Assembly: GCA_018266835.1 (NCBI GenBank)
Contig: JAFDZP010000004.1
Coordinates: 342,837 to 406,836 of the forward strand
Source: Bacteroidota bacterium
GTDB taxonomy: Bacteria > Bacteroidota > Ignavibacteria > Tepidaquicellales > Tepidaquicellaceae
Direction: 5' to 3'
Length of the DNA stretch: 64,000 nt
Part shown: piece after piece, positions 9,876 to 18,923 of the stretch
How the letters are laid out: the number at the start of each line of letters is the position of its first letter
Position numbering within the stretch: position 1 is the first letter of the stretch
Translations under genes and position numbers: made by a program
The notes under the pieces: model-generated
Databases searched by the model: none
What the model saw: only the letters and a program-made list of their open reading frames with translations
What the model was told of the DNA's origin: nothing

Positions 9876-11255
9876 ATGAAACCATTATTAATAATAATTT
9901 TTTCCCTCTTTTTTATTCAAAATATTTTTTCCGCACCTCCGGAAAAATTTTATTTTGACTGCTCTGCATCAGTGTTCAGAGGTTCTGATGGAAAAAATAT
10001 TGTAGAGTTTTACTATGCTGTTTATCAAAAATTTTTGAAATATTCACCAAGCGGTTCCGGTTTTTCTGCTGATGCCAAGTTAGATGTTACAATTTATCAA
10101 AAAAATGTTGATAAACCGATGGCAGTCAATACTTATAAAATTCCCTCTGAAGTAAGTGATACCACCGGAAATAATATTAAAAACAAAATAGTCGGGCAGA
10201 TAAATTATGAAATGAAATTCGGTGAATATAAAGTTGTTGTTACTGCTTCTGATTTTAATAATCCTTTAATGGTTGACAGCTCTGAGTTTGATTTACTTGT
10301 TGAAGATTTCAGCGGCGGTGTAAAGTTAAGTGATATTGAACTTGCTACATCTATAACTAAGTCCACTGATACTAAAAATCTTTTCTACAAAAATACTTTA
10401 GAAGTGACTCCTAATGCGGGTGGTTTATATGGTAAAAACGTTTCTGAATTATATTATTATTGCGAACTTTATAATCTTTCTTCTGCTAATATGTCGGAAG
10501 AAGCAACTATTAAAAGAAGAATATTATCATTGAATAATGAAGAGTTAGTTTCTTCAGAGAAAAAAATTAAACAAGGTGTAGAATCAAGAGTAGAGTTCGG
10601 CATGTTCAAAATTGATACTCTGAAAACAGGCGGCTATATTTTTGAGCTCAGCTTTGTGGATACTCAGAAAAATCTCAATATTGTTAAAACTAAAAAATTC
10701 TTCCTTTTTACAGTTACAGATGACAGGCAAAGTTCCGATAAAGGACAAGGCGATTATTTAAAATCGGAATATGTAATTTTAAATGAGAAAGATTTAGATG
10801 ACCTTTTCGATAAAACTATTTACATCAGAGATGATAATGAAACAAAAACATACAGGAACCTGAATACTTTGGAAGAAAAAAGAAAGTTCATGTATGCATT
10901 CTGGAAAAAGAGAGACGATTCACCTATGACACCTCAGAACGAATTTAAGATAAATTATTTCAAAAGGATGAACGAAGCTAATAACAGATTTAAAGAAGAT
11001 TATAATCCGGGTTGGAAAACTGACAGAGGCAGAATATATGTACAGTATGGACCCCCGGACCAGATTAATCATTATCCTTTTGAAAGCGATACGAAAGCCT
11101 ATGAAGAATGGAAGTATGATGTGCTGCAGGGCGGTGTAGAAGCAGATTTTATTGAGAAAGAACAAGGAACAGGAGTTTATAGACTTGTAAATTCAAACAT
11201 AAGAGGTGAATTTAAAGATTCCAACTGGAGAGCATTACTTAAACAGTTTCATTAA
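9876..11255 (+). CDS. Secreted GWxTD domain-containing protein
   Basis: The 459-residue protein starts with a signal peptide (MKPLLIIIFSLFFIQNIFSA). At its C-terminal end it carries the GWxTD module (GWKTDRGRIYVQYGPPD, ~residue 379 onward), which names this FCB-group family of unknown function. The middle (~25-280) looks like beta-sandwich repeats. It is the first gene of a tight four-gene block with YbbR, CPBP and LptB. That setting points to an envelope role, but the biochemistry is unknown. Only 13 bp separate it from the preceding terminator, so its promoter is either missing or overlaps the terminator; readthrough from upstream is possible. Confidence 0.88.
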   Translation: MKPLLIIIFSLFFIQNIFSAPPEKFYFDCSASVFRGSDGKNIVEFYYAVYQKFLKYSPSGSGFSADAKLDVTIYQKNVDKPMAVNTYKIPSEVSDTTGNNIKNKIVGQINYEMKFGEYKVVVTASDFNNPLMVDSSEFDLLVEDFSGGVKLSDIELATSITKSTDTKNLFYKNTLEVTPNAGGLYGKNVSELYYYCELYNLSSANMSEEATIKRRILSLNNEELVSSEKKIKQGVESRVEFGMFKIDTLKTGGYIFELSFVDTQKNLNIVKTKKFFLFTVTDDRQSSDKGQGDYLKSEYVILNEKDLDDLFDKTIYIRDDNETKTYRNLNTLEEKRKFMYAFWKKRDDSPMTPQNEFKINYFKRMNEANNRFKEDYNPGWKTDRGRIYVQYGPPDQINHYPFESDTKAYEEWKYDVLQGGVEADFIEKEQGTGVYRLVNSNIRGEFKDSNWRALLKQFH

Positions 11256-11257
11256 TT

Positions 11258-12172
11258 TTGTTTAAAAATCCTAAAATACTTTTTTTATCAATCTTCTTTG
11301 CCATCATACTTTGGATTTATTTAAATCTAAGCTATACTTACAGCATTGAAGTTGAAGTTCCTTTGGAGTTAACTTATTCTAAATCGGAGGCAGTTGCGGA
11401 CCAGCTGCCTTCCAATTTAGATGTGACAGTTAACGGCAAGGGATGGGATTTATTAAACATTCTTGTTTTTAAAAAATTACACTATAAGTTAGATTTATCT
11501 AAGTACAAGCAGGAATCAAAAATTGTAACGAATCAATCCATTCAGGAAAGATTAAACCTTCCATCTAATATTACTCTTACAAAAATAGAACCGGGAGAGA
11601 TAGACATTAATATAGATAAATATTCGGAAAAATACGTAAGACTGCGAAGTAACTTAATAGTTAAGACTAAAGAAAATTATAAATTAGTTGGCTCAATTAA
11701 GTTAAGTCCCGATTCAGTTAAAATTATCGGAGCTAATTCTGTCATAAATAAAATTAAATTTGTCCCTACAGAAGTAAAAATTATTGATGATATAAATTCA
11801 AATATGTCTGGACTAATTAATATTAAGGATACTTTGGGTAACTTAATAAGAATTGAACCAAAGTCAGTCAGATACAGCTTTAACGTTGAGCTTGCCGCAG
11901 ATAAAAATTTTGAGGGTCTTGATATAGCTATTAATAATGTTCCGGATAATAAAGAAGTTTTATTAATTCCACCAAAGGCTGAAATTTCTTTAAAGGGCGG
12001 TGTAGAGCAGCTTTCAAAAATCAATCCCTCGGATATAAAATTATTTATTGATTTCAAAAAACTTGAAGATGATACTCTCGGATATTTCGTACCGGAAGTG
12101 CAGTTACCTGTTGAAGCGAACTTAATAAATATAAATCCCCCCAAGTTCCAGTATATAATTAAAATGAAATAG
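11258..12172 (+). CDS. YbbR-like domain protein (CdaR-like)
   Basis: The 304-residue protein has one N-terminal membrane anchor (ILFLSIFFAIILWIYLNL). Repeated extracytoplasmic YbbR domains follow, each with the beta-strand pattern 'VEVPLELTYSKSE...LPSNLDVTVNGKG'. YbbR/CdaR proteins regulate the diadenylate cyclase CdaA in Firmicutes; no cyclase gene is present here. The start is a TTG only 2 nt after the stop of the GWxTD gene, and the stop abuts the next ATG at 12173, so translation is probably coupled. A long antisense ORF across the 3' part is a shadow. Confidence 0.85.
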   Translation: MFKNPKILFLSIFFAIILWIYLNLSYTYSIEVEVPLELTYSKSEAVADQLPSNLDVTVNGKGWDLLNILVFKKLHYKLDLSKYKQESKIVTNQSIQERLNLPSNITLTKIEPGEIDINIDKYSEKYVRLRSNLIVKTKENYKLVGSIKLSPDSVKIIGANSVINKIKFVPTEVKIIDDINSNMSGLINIKDTLGNLIRIEPKSVRYSFNVELAADKNFEGLDIAINNVPDNKEVLLIPPKAEISLKGGVEQLSKINPSDIKLFIDFKKLEDDTLGYFVPEVQLPVEANLININPPKFQYIIKMK

Positions 12173-12943
12173 ATGTCTATTATCGGTAAAGAGTTTAAAG
12201 AGATTCGCGAAAATTTTAAGCAGTTGGATTTTAAAGTAACGTACATTTTCCTTTCCATTGCAATAATTACTTTCATCTCAATTGCATTTGCATCGACAAA
12301 TTTTTATTACAATAATATAGGAAGCGACAGGTTCGATTCCCGTGTATATTGGTTTTGTATGGATGGCGCATTGATGTTTATTCTCCCTATTCTTTCTATC
12401 AAATTTGTATTCAAGCAAAAACTTTCTGATTACGGGCTGCAGCTTGGCAACTGGAAATACGGCTTAATAACAACAGTCATATTTTTTATTTTCATGATTA
12501 TTACCGTTTGGATTGTCTCCGGCTCTGAATCATTTGCAAGTACATATCCGCAAGGCGGTCCAAAAGTTAAAGAAAGCCTGATGATTTTCTTTCTTTATGA
12601 ATTGAGCATAGCTTTCTATATGCTTGGCTGGGAATTTTTCTGGCGGGGATATATGCTCTTTGGTTTATTCCCTAAGTTCGGATGGTATGCAATTTTTATT
12701 CAGATGATTCCGTTTTTTATTCTGCATAAGGGGAAACCGGAACTGGAATTATTCGGTTCTATATTAGCAGGCATTATACTGGGTGTGCAGGCAATACGCG
12801 CGCGCTCATTCATCTACGCATGGATTATACATGCATTAGTAATGATAAGTGTGGATGGAATATCGGTACTTCGTTCTAAATCTGGAATTTACGGAATTAA
12901 TATTTCGGATTTTTTTAAAGTAATAACATCTATCTTTAGATAA
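12173..12943 (+). CDS. CPBP-family intramembrane metalloprotease (CAAX-protease-like)
   Basis: The 256-residue protein has about seven hydrophobic segments and the three CPBP motifs. These are an EExxxR-like motif written EFFWRG (~153), FxxxH in FFILHKGK (~184), and a final HxxxD/N-type HALVMISVD (~220). The first motif shows E-F rather than E-E, a common relaxation. CPBP proteins include the CAAX-type prenyl-protein proteases and bacteriocin-immunity proteins; no substrate is evident. It starts directly on the YbbR stop codon and ends 11 bp before lptB, so it belongs to the same operon. Confidence 0.85.
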   Translation: MSIIGKEFKEIRENFKQLDFKVTYIFLSIAIITFISIAFASTNFYYNNIGSDRFDSRVYWFCMDGALMFILPILSIKFVFKQKLSDYGLQLGNWKYGLITTVIFFIFMIITVWIVSGSESFASTYPQGGPKVKESLMIFFLYELSIAFYMLGWEFFWRGYMLFGLFPKFGWYAIFIQMIPFFILHKGKPELELFGSILAGIILGVQAIRARSFIYAWIIHALVMISVDGISVLRSKSGIYGINISDFFKVITSIFR

Positions 12944-12954
12944 TATTATATCAA

Positions 12955-13716
12955 ATGACAGCAATTGAATTATCAGGAAAGAATTTAACTAAAGAATATA
13001 AAAAAAGAGTTGTTGTAAACAATGTTTCTTTGAATATTAAGCAGGGAGAAATTGTCGGCTTGCTCGGTCCAAACGGAGCAGGAAAGACAACTTCGTTTTA
13101 TATGATTTGCGGAATGGTAAAACCCGACAGCGGGGAAGTAGAACTTGAAAAAGAAACAATTACAAAATTCCCTATGTACAAACGCGCAAGACTGGGAATA
13201 GGTTACTTGCCTCAGGAGCCTTCAATATTCAGAAAACTTTCTGTTCGTAATAATATACTTGCAGTATTACAGTTTATGAAAATGGATAAGTTTGATATGG
13301 AAAAAAAATGCGACCAGCTTTTAAAAGATTTTAATATCACTCACATACAGGATTCATACGGCTACCAGCTTTCAGGCGGTGAAAGACGCAGAACAGAAAT
13401 TGCCAGAGCCCTTGCAACCGATCCGAAGTTCATTTTGCTTGATGAACCATTCGCAGGAATTGATCCGATTGCATCGGAAGAAATTATGAAAATTATTTCA
13501 AAGCTGAAGGGTAAAGGTATCGGAGTTTTAATAACTGACCATAATGTTCACGAAACACTTTCAATTGTGGATAGAGCTTATATATTGATTGAAGGAAAAA
13601 TATTCAGGCAGGGAACTGCAAACGAGCTCGCCAATGACGAACTCGTTAGAAAATTATATTTGGGTGAAAGTTTTGATGTAAGCAGATATGCAGCTACAGC
13701 AGCTGCATTAAAATAA
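12955..13716 (+). CDS. lptB: LPS export ABC transporter ATP-binding protein LptB
   Basis: This 253-residue ABC ATPase has Walker A GPNGAGKTT (38-46), the Q-loop region YLPQEPSIF, signature LSGGERRR (139-146), Walker B ILLDEPF (160-166) and the H-loop TDHNVHETL. The LptB-specific stretch 'YLPQEPSIFRKLSVRNN' and 'LSGGERRRTEIARAL' make the assignment firm. LptB powers LptFG extraction of lipopolysaccharide from the inner membrane and its passage across the periplasm. LptFG, LptA and LptC are not in the window. The C-terminus ends face to face with fmdB: the two stop codons are adjacent with no gap. Confidence 0.95.
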   Translation: MTAIELSGKNLTKEYKKRVVVNNVSLNIKQGEIVGLLGPNGAGKTTSFYMICGMVKPDSGEVELEKETITKFPMYKRARLGIGYLPQEPSIFRKLSVRNNILAVLQFMKMDKFDMEKKCDQLLKDFNITHIQDSYGYQLSGGERRRTEIARALATDPKFILLDEPFAGIDPIASEEIMKIISKLKGKGIGVLITDHNVHETLSIVDRAYILIEGKIFRQGTANELANDELVRKLYLGESFDVSRYAATAAALK

Positions 13717-14001
13717 TTACTTCGAAGTTGTGTCTTTTGATGCAGCAGGTTTTGCTTCTGTTTTGCTTTCAGTTTTTGTTTCTGATTTTTTTGATGTAGA
13801 CGCTTCCGATGTACTTGATTTCTTATAATCAGTCAGATAAAATCCGCTTCCTTTAAATATTAATCCCGCTCCTCCGCTAACCATTTTTTTCAGCTTATCT
13901 TTTCCGCACTTAGGGCACTTCGTTAACGGTGCATCTTTCATTGACTGCATTACTTCAATTTCATTCCCGCAGTTCTCGCATCTGTATTCGTATGTTGGCA
14001 T
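13717..14001 (-). CDS. FmdB-family zinc-ribbon protein
   Basis: The 94-residue protein opens with the FmdB/CxxC_CXXC_SSSS signature: MPTYEYRCENCGNEIE, then KCPKCGKDKLKKMVSGG. The four cysteines (CxxC...CxxC) should bind one zinc. Residues ~60-94 are a Lys/Ser/Thr/Glu-rich disordered tail. FmdB-type zinc ribbons are regulatory or putative RNA/ribosome-associated proteins; the exact role is unknown. The start codon lies 1 nt after the stop of the tubulin-like gene, so the two are probably translated from one mRNA. Confidence 0.85.
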   Translation of the reverse strand: MPTYEYRCENCGNEIEVMQSMKDAPLTKCPKCGKDKLKKMVSGGAGLIFKGSGFYLTDYKKSSTSEASTSKKSETKTESKTEAKPAASKDTTSK

Positions 14002-14002
14002 A

Positions 14003-17000
14003 TTATATTTTTAGAAATTGATTTTTTACTTTATTATATTCTTCTTCGGAAATAAGTCCTTCTTCCAAAGCTGTTTTGTATTTCTTTAAATCATCTAAAG
14101 ATAATTTCTCTGTAATTTCGTGTTCAGCTCCGTTTGTTTTCACTTCAGGTTTCTTTTCGTCTTTAACAAAATCCTTTACTAAAAGATTTGTCTTAAGTTT
14201 TCTTTTCTTTCCGTCACCGATTAGTTCGGTAAAATTTGCAAATTCTCTCTTCTGTTTATGCACAGCATCTATGAATGAAGGGCGTTCTGATTCCTGTATT
14301 GAATCCTCTATTTCTTTCGCAAGCTCACGCGCAATTCTGTATTGGTAAGATTCCAGTTTTCTTTTTTCTTCACCGGCGGATTCTATTTCCATCGGCTTAT
14401 AAACTTCATCATAATAATATTCGTATATCAAAAGCATTTCAGGAAGCTTGCCTGCCTTCATCAATTCTTCTTTAATTTTCTCGGCGTCTTTAAGAATTTT
14501 ATATCTGAGTGAATCCTTACCCTGTTCTTCAAATAATCTATTCACTAAGCGTGATTCAATTCCGAGCTGTTCAATTCTTTTTACTGTAATACCTTCCTGC
14601 TTAGTGTATTTATAAATCGCTTTGGAATTTTCATTCTCAGGAATTACATCAAACACTCCGAAGATCATTCCCATTAAATATGCTCTGTATGCTTCATTAA
14701 GTCTCTTCTTCTCTTCTTCATTCAGCGGAATAATATCATTATAGATAAATGCATTTTTTGAAATATGCATATCTACGTTGTGATTATTGCTTAGATGTTT
14801 GTAATATCCCTTTAGCTCTTCTGCAATTGTATAAGAATAAAACAACGGCAGTCCTGCCCACTCGCTGTAGAATGTAATCGAAGAATTATCCCCTGAATCT
14901 TTAAACTCAACATTCGAGCCGATGATAGCGGTTATTAAGCTCTGGAATTTCTTGAACGAGTCCGTATTTGTTTTTATACCCACATAAAATTTCTTTGCAG
15001 ATTCATCGAGCTTAAAGCTTCCCGGTATCTCTCTTGTTCTCAGCCATGGAAATGCCTGTAAGAACATTCCTTTTATCTTCGATTCGCTTCGAGTCGCATC
15101 TTTCTCGAACAACATCTCCGTTATATTGTAATCTTCTCTTATTTTTTCAAACTGCTTTTTGCAGAACTCAACCATCTTATGCTCAATGGCAGATGCATCA
15201 CTCTCTCTTAATATGTTTACGATGTCAGTTATATCAGATGCTCCCATTTCTTTGAGCAATTGATAAGATAATTCCTTCAGCTTATCAGTTGCATTAGAGC
15301 CGGTACCGATGTAGCGTATATAATACTCATTCTTCACATCGTCCGGTTCATAAACCATCAGGTTAAAGCTTGTCTCCTGCTTCTGCTTATAGAATTCGTA
15401 CTTACGGGTAAAGTTGTCTTTTAAAAGTCCTAAGTTGCCTGTTAATTTCTTTAGATCTGCAATAAGTCCGTATGCAATTACTTTACCTTTATCAGTCTTT
15501 TCAGTTTTTTCAATCAGTTCAAGAATTTTGCTCGCAATCTCTCGCGCATAAACTCTTGCCCGTAATTTTATTAATGTGTTATAATATTCTTCTAATAACT
15601 TTATCAGTTTTTCAAGATTGCCCGTCATTGCTGATTTTCTCAGCGGATTTAATTTCGAGCGTGACTCATCTTCCCTCAGTTCCTGGAATTTTCTCTTTAT
15701 CTCTCCGTCATATCGTGAAATTATAGTCTGTAAATCTTTTATTTCTTTATCGTATTTCGGAATGTAATCAAAGTTGCCGTTCGTTAAAATAAATTGAAGC
15801 CTGTGCAGCAGATTTACCGAGTAAAACACTCCTCTTGTTGAATCATTTACAAGCGAATTTATCTTCTTCTCGAGTGTTCCTATATAATTATTTTCTCTGT
15901 CGCCGATTACATCTCTGATTATTCTGTTTCTGTTAGTAAAAATTTGTGAGTAATATATTCCCTGACGCGTTACATCGTAATCATCTTTGAAATTTGTATC
16001 GAACTTCTGCTTCTCTGTTAAAATAAATCCTGTCCAGCTGTCGCCGCGTTTACCGCTTATTAAATCGTTCTGTAAATTATTTAAAAATCTTTTTATTTCA
16101 TTTTGAATGGATGTCTTCTCGCCGCTCTTATATAAGCTATCAAGTAACTGATATCTGTTCGTAGTCTCAAGTAATCCAAGCTCAGGTAAAAACTCCTGCA
16201 TTAAATAATTATCTATTTCACTCTGCGAACCTTCTGCATAGGTTAAATAATAATTCACAATGTCTTCGCATAATTTATATGCGCATGCTGCTATAATTCT
16301 ATCAGCAGGATATGAAATCGTCGCCTGTCCTAACGTGGAATATTTTCTTGAAAATGTATTATCTGCTACTGAGTTATCTTCGGGATAAAATCTTTGCTTA
16401 TACTGAACTAAATTTACTCTTACACCTCTTTTGTAATTCGCAAAATCCGAATTTGAAAAATCTTGGAATATCGTATCTGCCAGCATTTTATAAATATCTT
16501 TATTGCTGATATCCGATAGCGATAAATTCTTAGCATTCTCACCGTCTATTAAATACACATCGTCATAAACACCGGGCTGAAAAGTATGCTGCTCATTTTT
16601 CTTCCACGATACATTAAAAGTGTTTTTGAGATTGTAATACTCAAGCTCTTTTAATGCAGCATAGCCGTTTGCAAAAACTCTTTCCTTGCCGTATGATTTA
16701 AATATATGCGGAAGCATTAAGTAGCACGAAGAGACGGCCTGATTCTTAAAAATATTCCTGATAAGAAATCCCATATCGAGAAACATTCCTGAACCTGTGC
16801 CGCCGCTGACCGATGAGATAACATATATGTTGATCTTATCTGTGTTGACGTTCCGAATCTTATGCTTATCTTTTACAATATTTATTGAACGTGAGTCAGT
16901 AATTCTTGACTTCGCTGCGGAGAGCTTTGAAACGATTTCATCATAGTTATGAAAAAAAGCAAGTCGCGCTGCCGGGCGAATCTGCCCTGCGCCTGTATTC

Positions 17001-17431
17001 ATCGTACCTAGCTTGGCAATTTCACCTGTAGTGCTGAGCCATTCCTTTATATGAGGAACGTCCTGTATTCTGTAAATGTAATCTGAAGGATTTACTGACT
17101 GGAAAACTTTTTCCGACGGGAGAAAATCAATTTCATTAATTAAAAAATCCCTTTCGCGCGCAAGTCCGCTTTCTTCGGAAGGAGCGTTATCCGTATCGAT
17201 ATATAAATATGAAATGATAGGGAAGTCATTCAGCGAGCCGTACTTCTCAACAAACTGTCTGCGTAATCTTAATAATACTTCTTTACCTGTTCCGCCTAAG
17301 CCGATTAATATGGTGGGCATAAGCTCCTGAGTTTTTAACTCAAGGGACTTATCTTCCTGATTGTTGGTTACTGTCTTTTTACCTGATAAATCTGCAAATG
17401 AAAACGGGTCTTTATTTTCGTTAGCTGCCAT
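14003..17431 (-). CDS. Giant tubulin-like (Tubulin_2) GTPase-fold protein with C-terminal SHOCT-like module
   Basis: This 1142-residue protein has an N-terminal tubulin/FtsZ-like nucleotide-binding domain. GLGGTGKEVL (44-53) forms the first loop, and SVSGGTGSGMF (207-217) is the GGTGSG tubulin signature that binds nucleotide phosphates. FtsZ is ~400 residues, so most of this chain (about 400-1100, largely helical and charged) is extra. The last ~32 residues (LDDLKKYKTALEEGLISEEE...) look like a SHOCT module, which is often an oligomerisation tail. The family corresponds to Pfam Tubulin_2, whose cellular role is not established. It is cytoplasmic with no signal peptide. fmdB follows after 1 nt and the enoyl reductase gene lies 105 bp upstream on the same strand. 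Filament formation is inference. Confidence 0.85.
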   Translation of the reverse strand: MAANENKDPFSFADLSGKKTVTNNQEDKSLELKTQELMPTILIGLGGTGKEVLLRLRRQFVEKYGSLNDFPIISYLYIDTDNAPSEESGLARERDFLINEIDFLPSEKVFQSVNPSDYIYRIQDVPHIKEWLSTTGEIAKLGTMNTGAGQIRPAARLAFFHNYDEIVSKLSAAKSRITDSRSINIVKDKHKIRNVNTDKINIYVISSVSGGTGSGMFLDMGFLIRNIFKNQAVSSCYLMLPHIFKSYGKERVFANGYAALKELEYYNLKNTFNVSWKKNEQHTFQPGVYDDVYLIDGENAKNLSLSDISNKDIYKMLADTIFQDFSNSDFANYKRGVRVNLVQYKQRFYPEDNSVADNTFSRKYSTLGQATISYPADRIIAACAYKLCEDIVNYYLTYAEGSQSEIDNYLMQEFLPELGLLETTNRYQLLDSLYKSGEKTSIQNEIKRFLNNLQNDLISGKRGDSWTGFILTEKQKFDTNFKDDYDVTRQGIYYSQIFTNRNRIIRDVIGDRENNYIGTLEKKINSLVNDSTRGVFYSVNLLHRLQFILTNGNFDYIPKYDKEIKDLQTIISRYDGEIKRKFQELREDESRSKLNPLRKSAMTGNLEKLIKLLEEYYNTLIKLRARVYAREIASKILELIEKTEKTDKGKVIAYGLIADLKKLTGNLGLLKDNFTRKYEFYKQKQETSFNLMVYEPDDVKNEYYIRYIGTGSNATDKLKELSYQLLKEMGASDITDIVNILRESDASAIEHKMVEFCKKQFEKIREDYNITEMLFEKDATRSESKIKGMFLQAFPWLRTREIPGSFKLDESAKKFYVGIKTNTDSFKKFQSLITAIIGSNVEFKDSGDNSSITFYSEWAGLPLFYSYTIAEELKGYYKHLSNNHNVDMHISKNAFIYNDIIPLNEEEKKRLNEAYRAYLMGMIFGVFDVIPENENSKAIYKYTKQEGITVKRIEQLGIESRLVNRLFEEQGKDSLRYKILKDAEKIKEELMKAGKLPEMLLIYEYYYDEVYKPMEIESAGEEKRKLESYQYRIARELAKEIEDSIQESERPSFIDAVHKQKREFANFTELIGDGKKRKLKTNLLVKDFVKDEKKPEVKTNGAEHEITEKLSLDDLKKYKTALEEGLISEEEYNKVKNQFLKI

Positions 17432-17536
17432 AAATTTTCATAAATTTAAATGAGGCCTGTTAATTTTAAATATTAACGTTTTATCTGTACTAAATGTTCC
17501 GTTTTTTAAATCTGATTAAAATCTAATAAAACCTTA

Positions 17537-18328
17537 TTAAAGCTCTACGATACTTTCGCCGCCTGCTAACTGAATTGTATTACCTGTAAGCCAGGCCGAA
17601 TCCGATTTATAATTATCAACTATGAACTGTGCGATATCTTCAGGAGTAGTTAATCTCTTCGAAGGATTTCTTTGTAATGCATTTGCAATGATTGCATCCG
17701 CTCCCGGAATTTTATTTAATGCCGGAGTAGAAGTAACGCCTGCGCAGATTGCATTCACTGCTATTCCTTTTCCGCCAAGCTCCATAGCAAGCTGTCGTGT
17801 ATATGATTCAAGACATGCCTTAGCTGCGGAGACAACTCCGTAGTAAGCAATTTGTCTTGTTCCGCCGGATGAAGTCATGCTGTATATTTTACCTCCTTTA
17901 GTCATTAAACCTCTTCTCATCATTCCCTGTGTCCAGTACACAAAGCTGCTTGCCATAACATCTAAAGTCATTTCAAGCTGCTTTCTGTTTACTTCGTTGT
18001 TCGGGTCGTCATCAATAAATTTTTTGAGCGAGCCGAATGCAAGCGAGTGAACCATTACTCTTATTGTAGAATCTGAATCGCCGAATTTTTCTTTAATCTT
18101 ATCAAGAATTTCATTTCTCTTTCCGTCATCAGCAGCATTAACATTGTAAAAATCTGCTTCAACACCCATGCCCTTTATATCAGCGATCTGCTGATTTACA
18201 TCATCCATAGTTGAAGCTCTGTCTAAATGAACGCCGATTATATTCACGCCGTCCTTAGCAAGTGCCAGTGAAATTGCTTTTCCGAATCCGCTTGATGCGC
18301 CGAGTATTAATGCATAATATTTAGTCAT
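17537..18328 (-). CDS. Enoyl-ACP reductase, FabL/FabI-like SDR
   Basis: The 263-residue short-chain dehydrogenase has the cofactor loop GASSGFGKA (10-18) and a FabI-like MVHSLAFGS strand. Its active-site spacing is Y163-x6-K170 (YGVVSAAK), as in enoyl-ACP reductases FabI/FabL, rather than Y-x3-K of classical SDRs. 'KACLESYTRQLAMEL...VNAICAG' resembles Bacillus FabL. It would catalyse the last reduction of each fatty-acid elongation cycle. accC and accB lie just upstream on the same strand, which supports a fatty-acid role. A different SDR substrate remains possible. Confidence 0.8.
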   Translation of the reverse strand: MTKYYALILGASSGFGKAISLALAKDGVNIIGVHLDRASTMDDVNQQIADIKGMGVEADFYNVNAADDGKRNEILDKIKEKFGDSDSTIRVMVHSLAFGSLKKFIDDDPNNEVNRKQLEMTLDVMASSFVYWTQGMMRRGLMTKGGKIYSMTSSGGTRQIAYYGVVSAAKACLESYTRQLAMELGGKGIAVNAICAGVTSTPALNKIPGADAIIANALQRNPSKRLTTPEDIAQFIVDNYKSDSAWLTGNTIQLAGGESIVEL

Positions 18329-18339
18329 TAGAAGGGTAT

Positions 18340-18891
18340 TTATTTTGATTTAATAGCTATTATAGTCATAATGAGACTTATTATAAACAGAAAAATCATC
18401 ACGACCATGAAGGCAGATGACGTCCAGAACCCTGCTACAAGTCCCCAGATTATAAAAATCCAAATGATTGATACGACAAAGAATAAATTCCAGCTAAGCA
18501 GAAGTGACTGTCTGGTAGAACGTTTTTTGTGAAACGATTTGAAAAGCGTAAGCACAAATATGAAAAAGAAAAATCCGAGTCCGCCTGCTGAAAGTAAAAT
18601 GTAAATGAAAAGCTTCGTATTAGTAAGAGTATTCTCCGATACGGGAGCAGTAAGAACAGAATCGATTTTCTTTACCGTATCTATCGGTGTAACAGGTGGA
18701 GCTTGTTGTTGCGGAACAGTCTTATTCGTATCAATTGAAAGCGGATTTACTTTCGATGTATCAGTTTTCTGTCCTGCAGTTGTCTGCTTTTTAGTGGAAT
18801 CAACTTTAGTCGGGAGATTTGGTTTCCCGATTGAAAGCTGAGTTAAACATAATAAAAAAATTACTGCAAATATTTTAAGCATGGTTTTCAA
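18340..18891 (-). CDS. Small membrane protein with Pro/Thr linker, unknown function
   Basis: The 183-residue protein begins with a signal sequence (MLKIFAVIFLLCLTQLSIG). A low-complexity Lys/Thr/Pro/Asp linker follows (~25-85), then three hydrophobic segments at ~92-117, ~127-152 and ~155-180. No conserved catalytic motif is visible and I do not recognise the family. It ends 11 bp before the enoyl reductase gene and lies 32 bp after accC, so it is probably in the accB-accC-fabL transcript. An envelope location is likely. Confidence 0.65.
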   Translation of the reverse strand: MKTMLKIFAVIFLLCLTQLSIGKPNLPTKVDSTKKQTTAGQKTDTSKVNPLSIDTNKTVPQQQAPPVTPIDTVKKIDSVLTAPVSENTLTNTKLFIYILLSAGGLGFFFFIFVLTLFKSFHKKRSTRQSLLLSWNLFFVVSIIWIFIIWGLVAGFWTSSAFMVVMIFLFIISLIMTIIAIKSK

Positions 18892-18923
18892 GTTTCTTGC
18901 AAATTTCTATTGTGTACGTAAAT

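Noticed and set aside
11677..12276. 199-codon antisense ORF in the YbbR gene
   Set aside because: It overlaps two well-supported genes and has the composition of a shadow frame.
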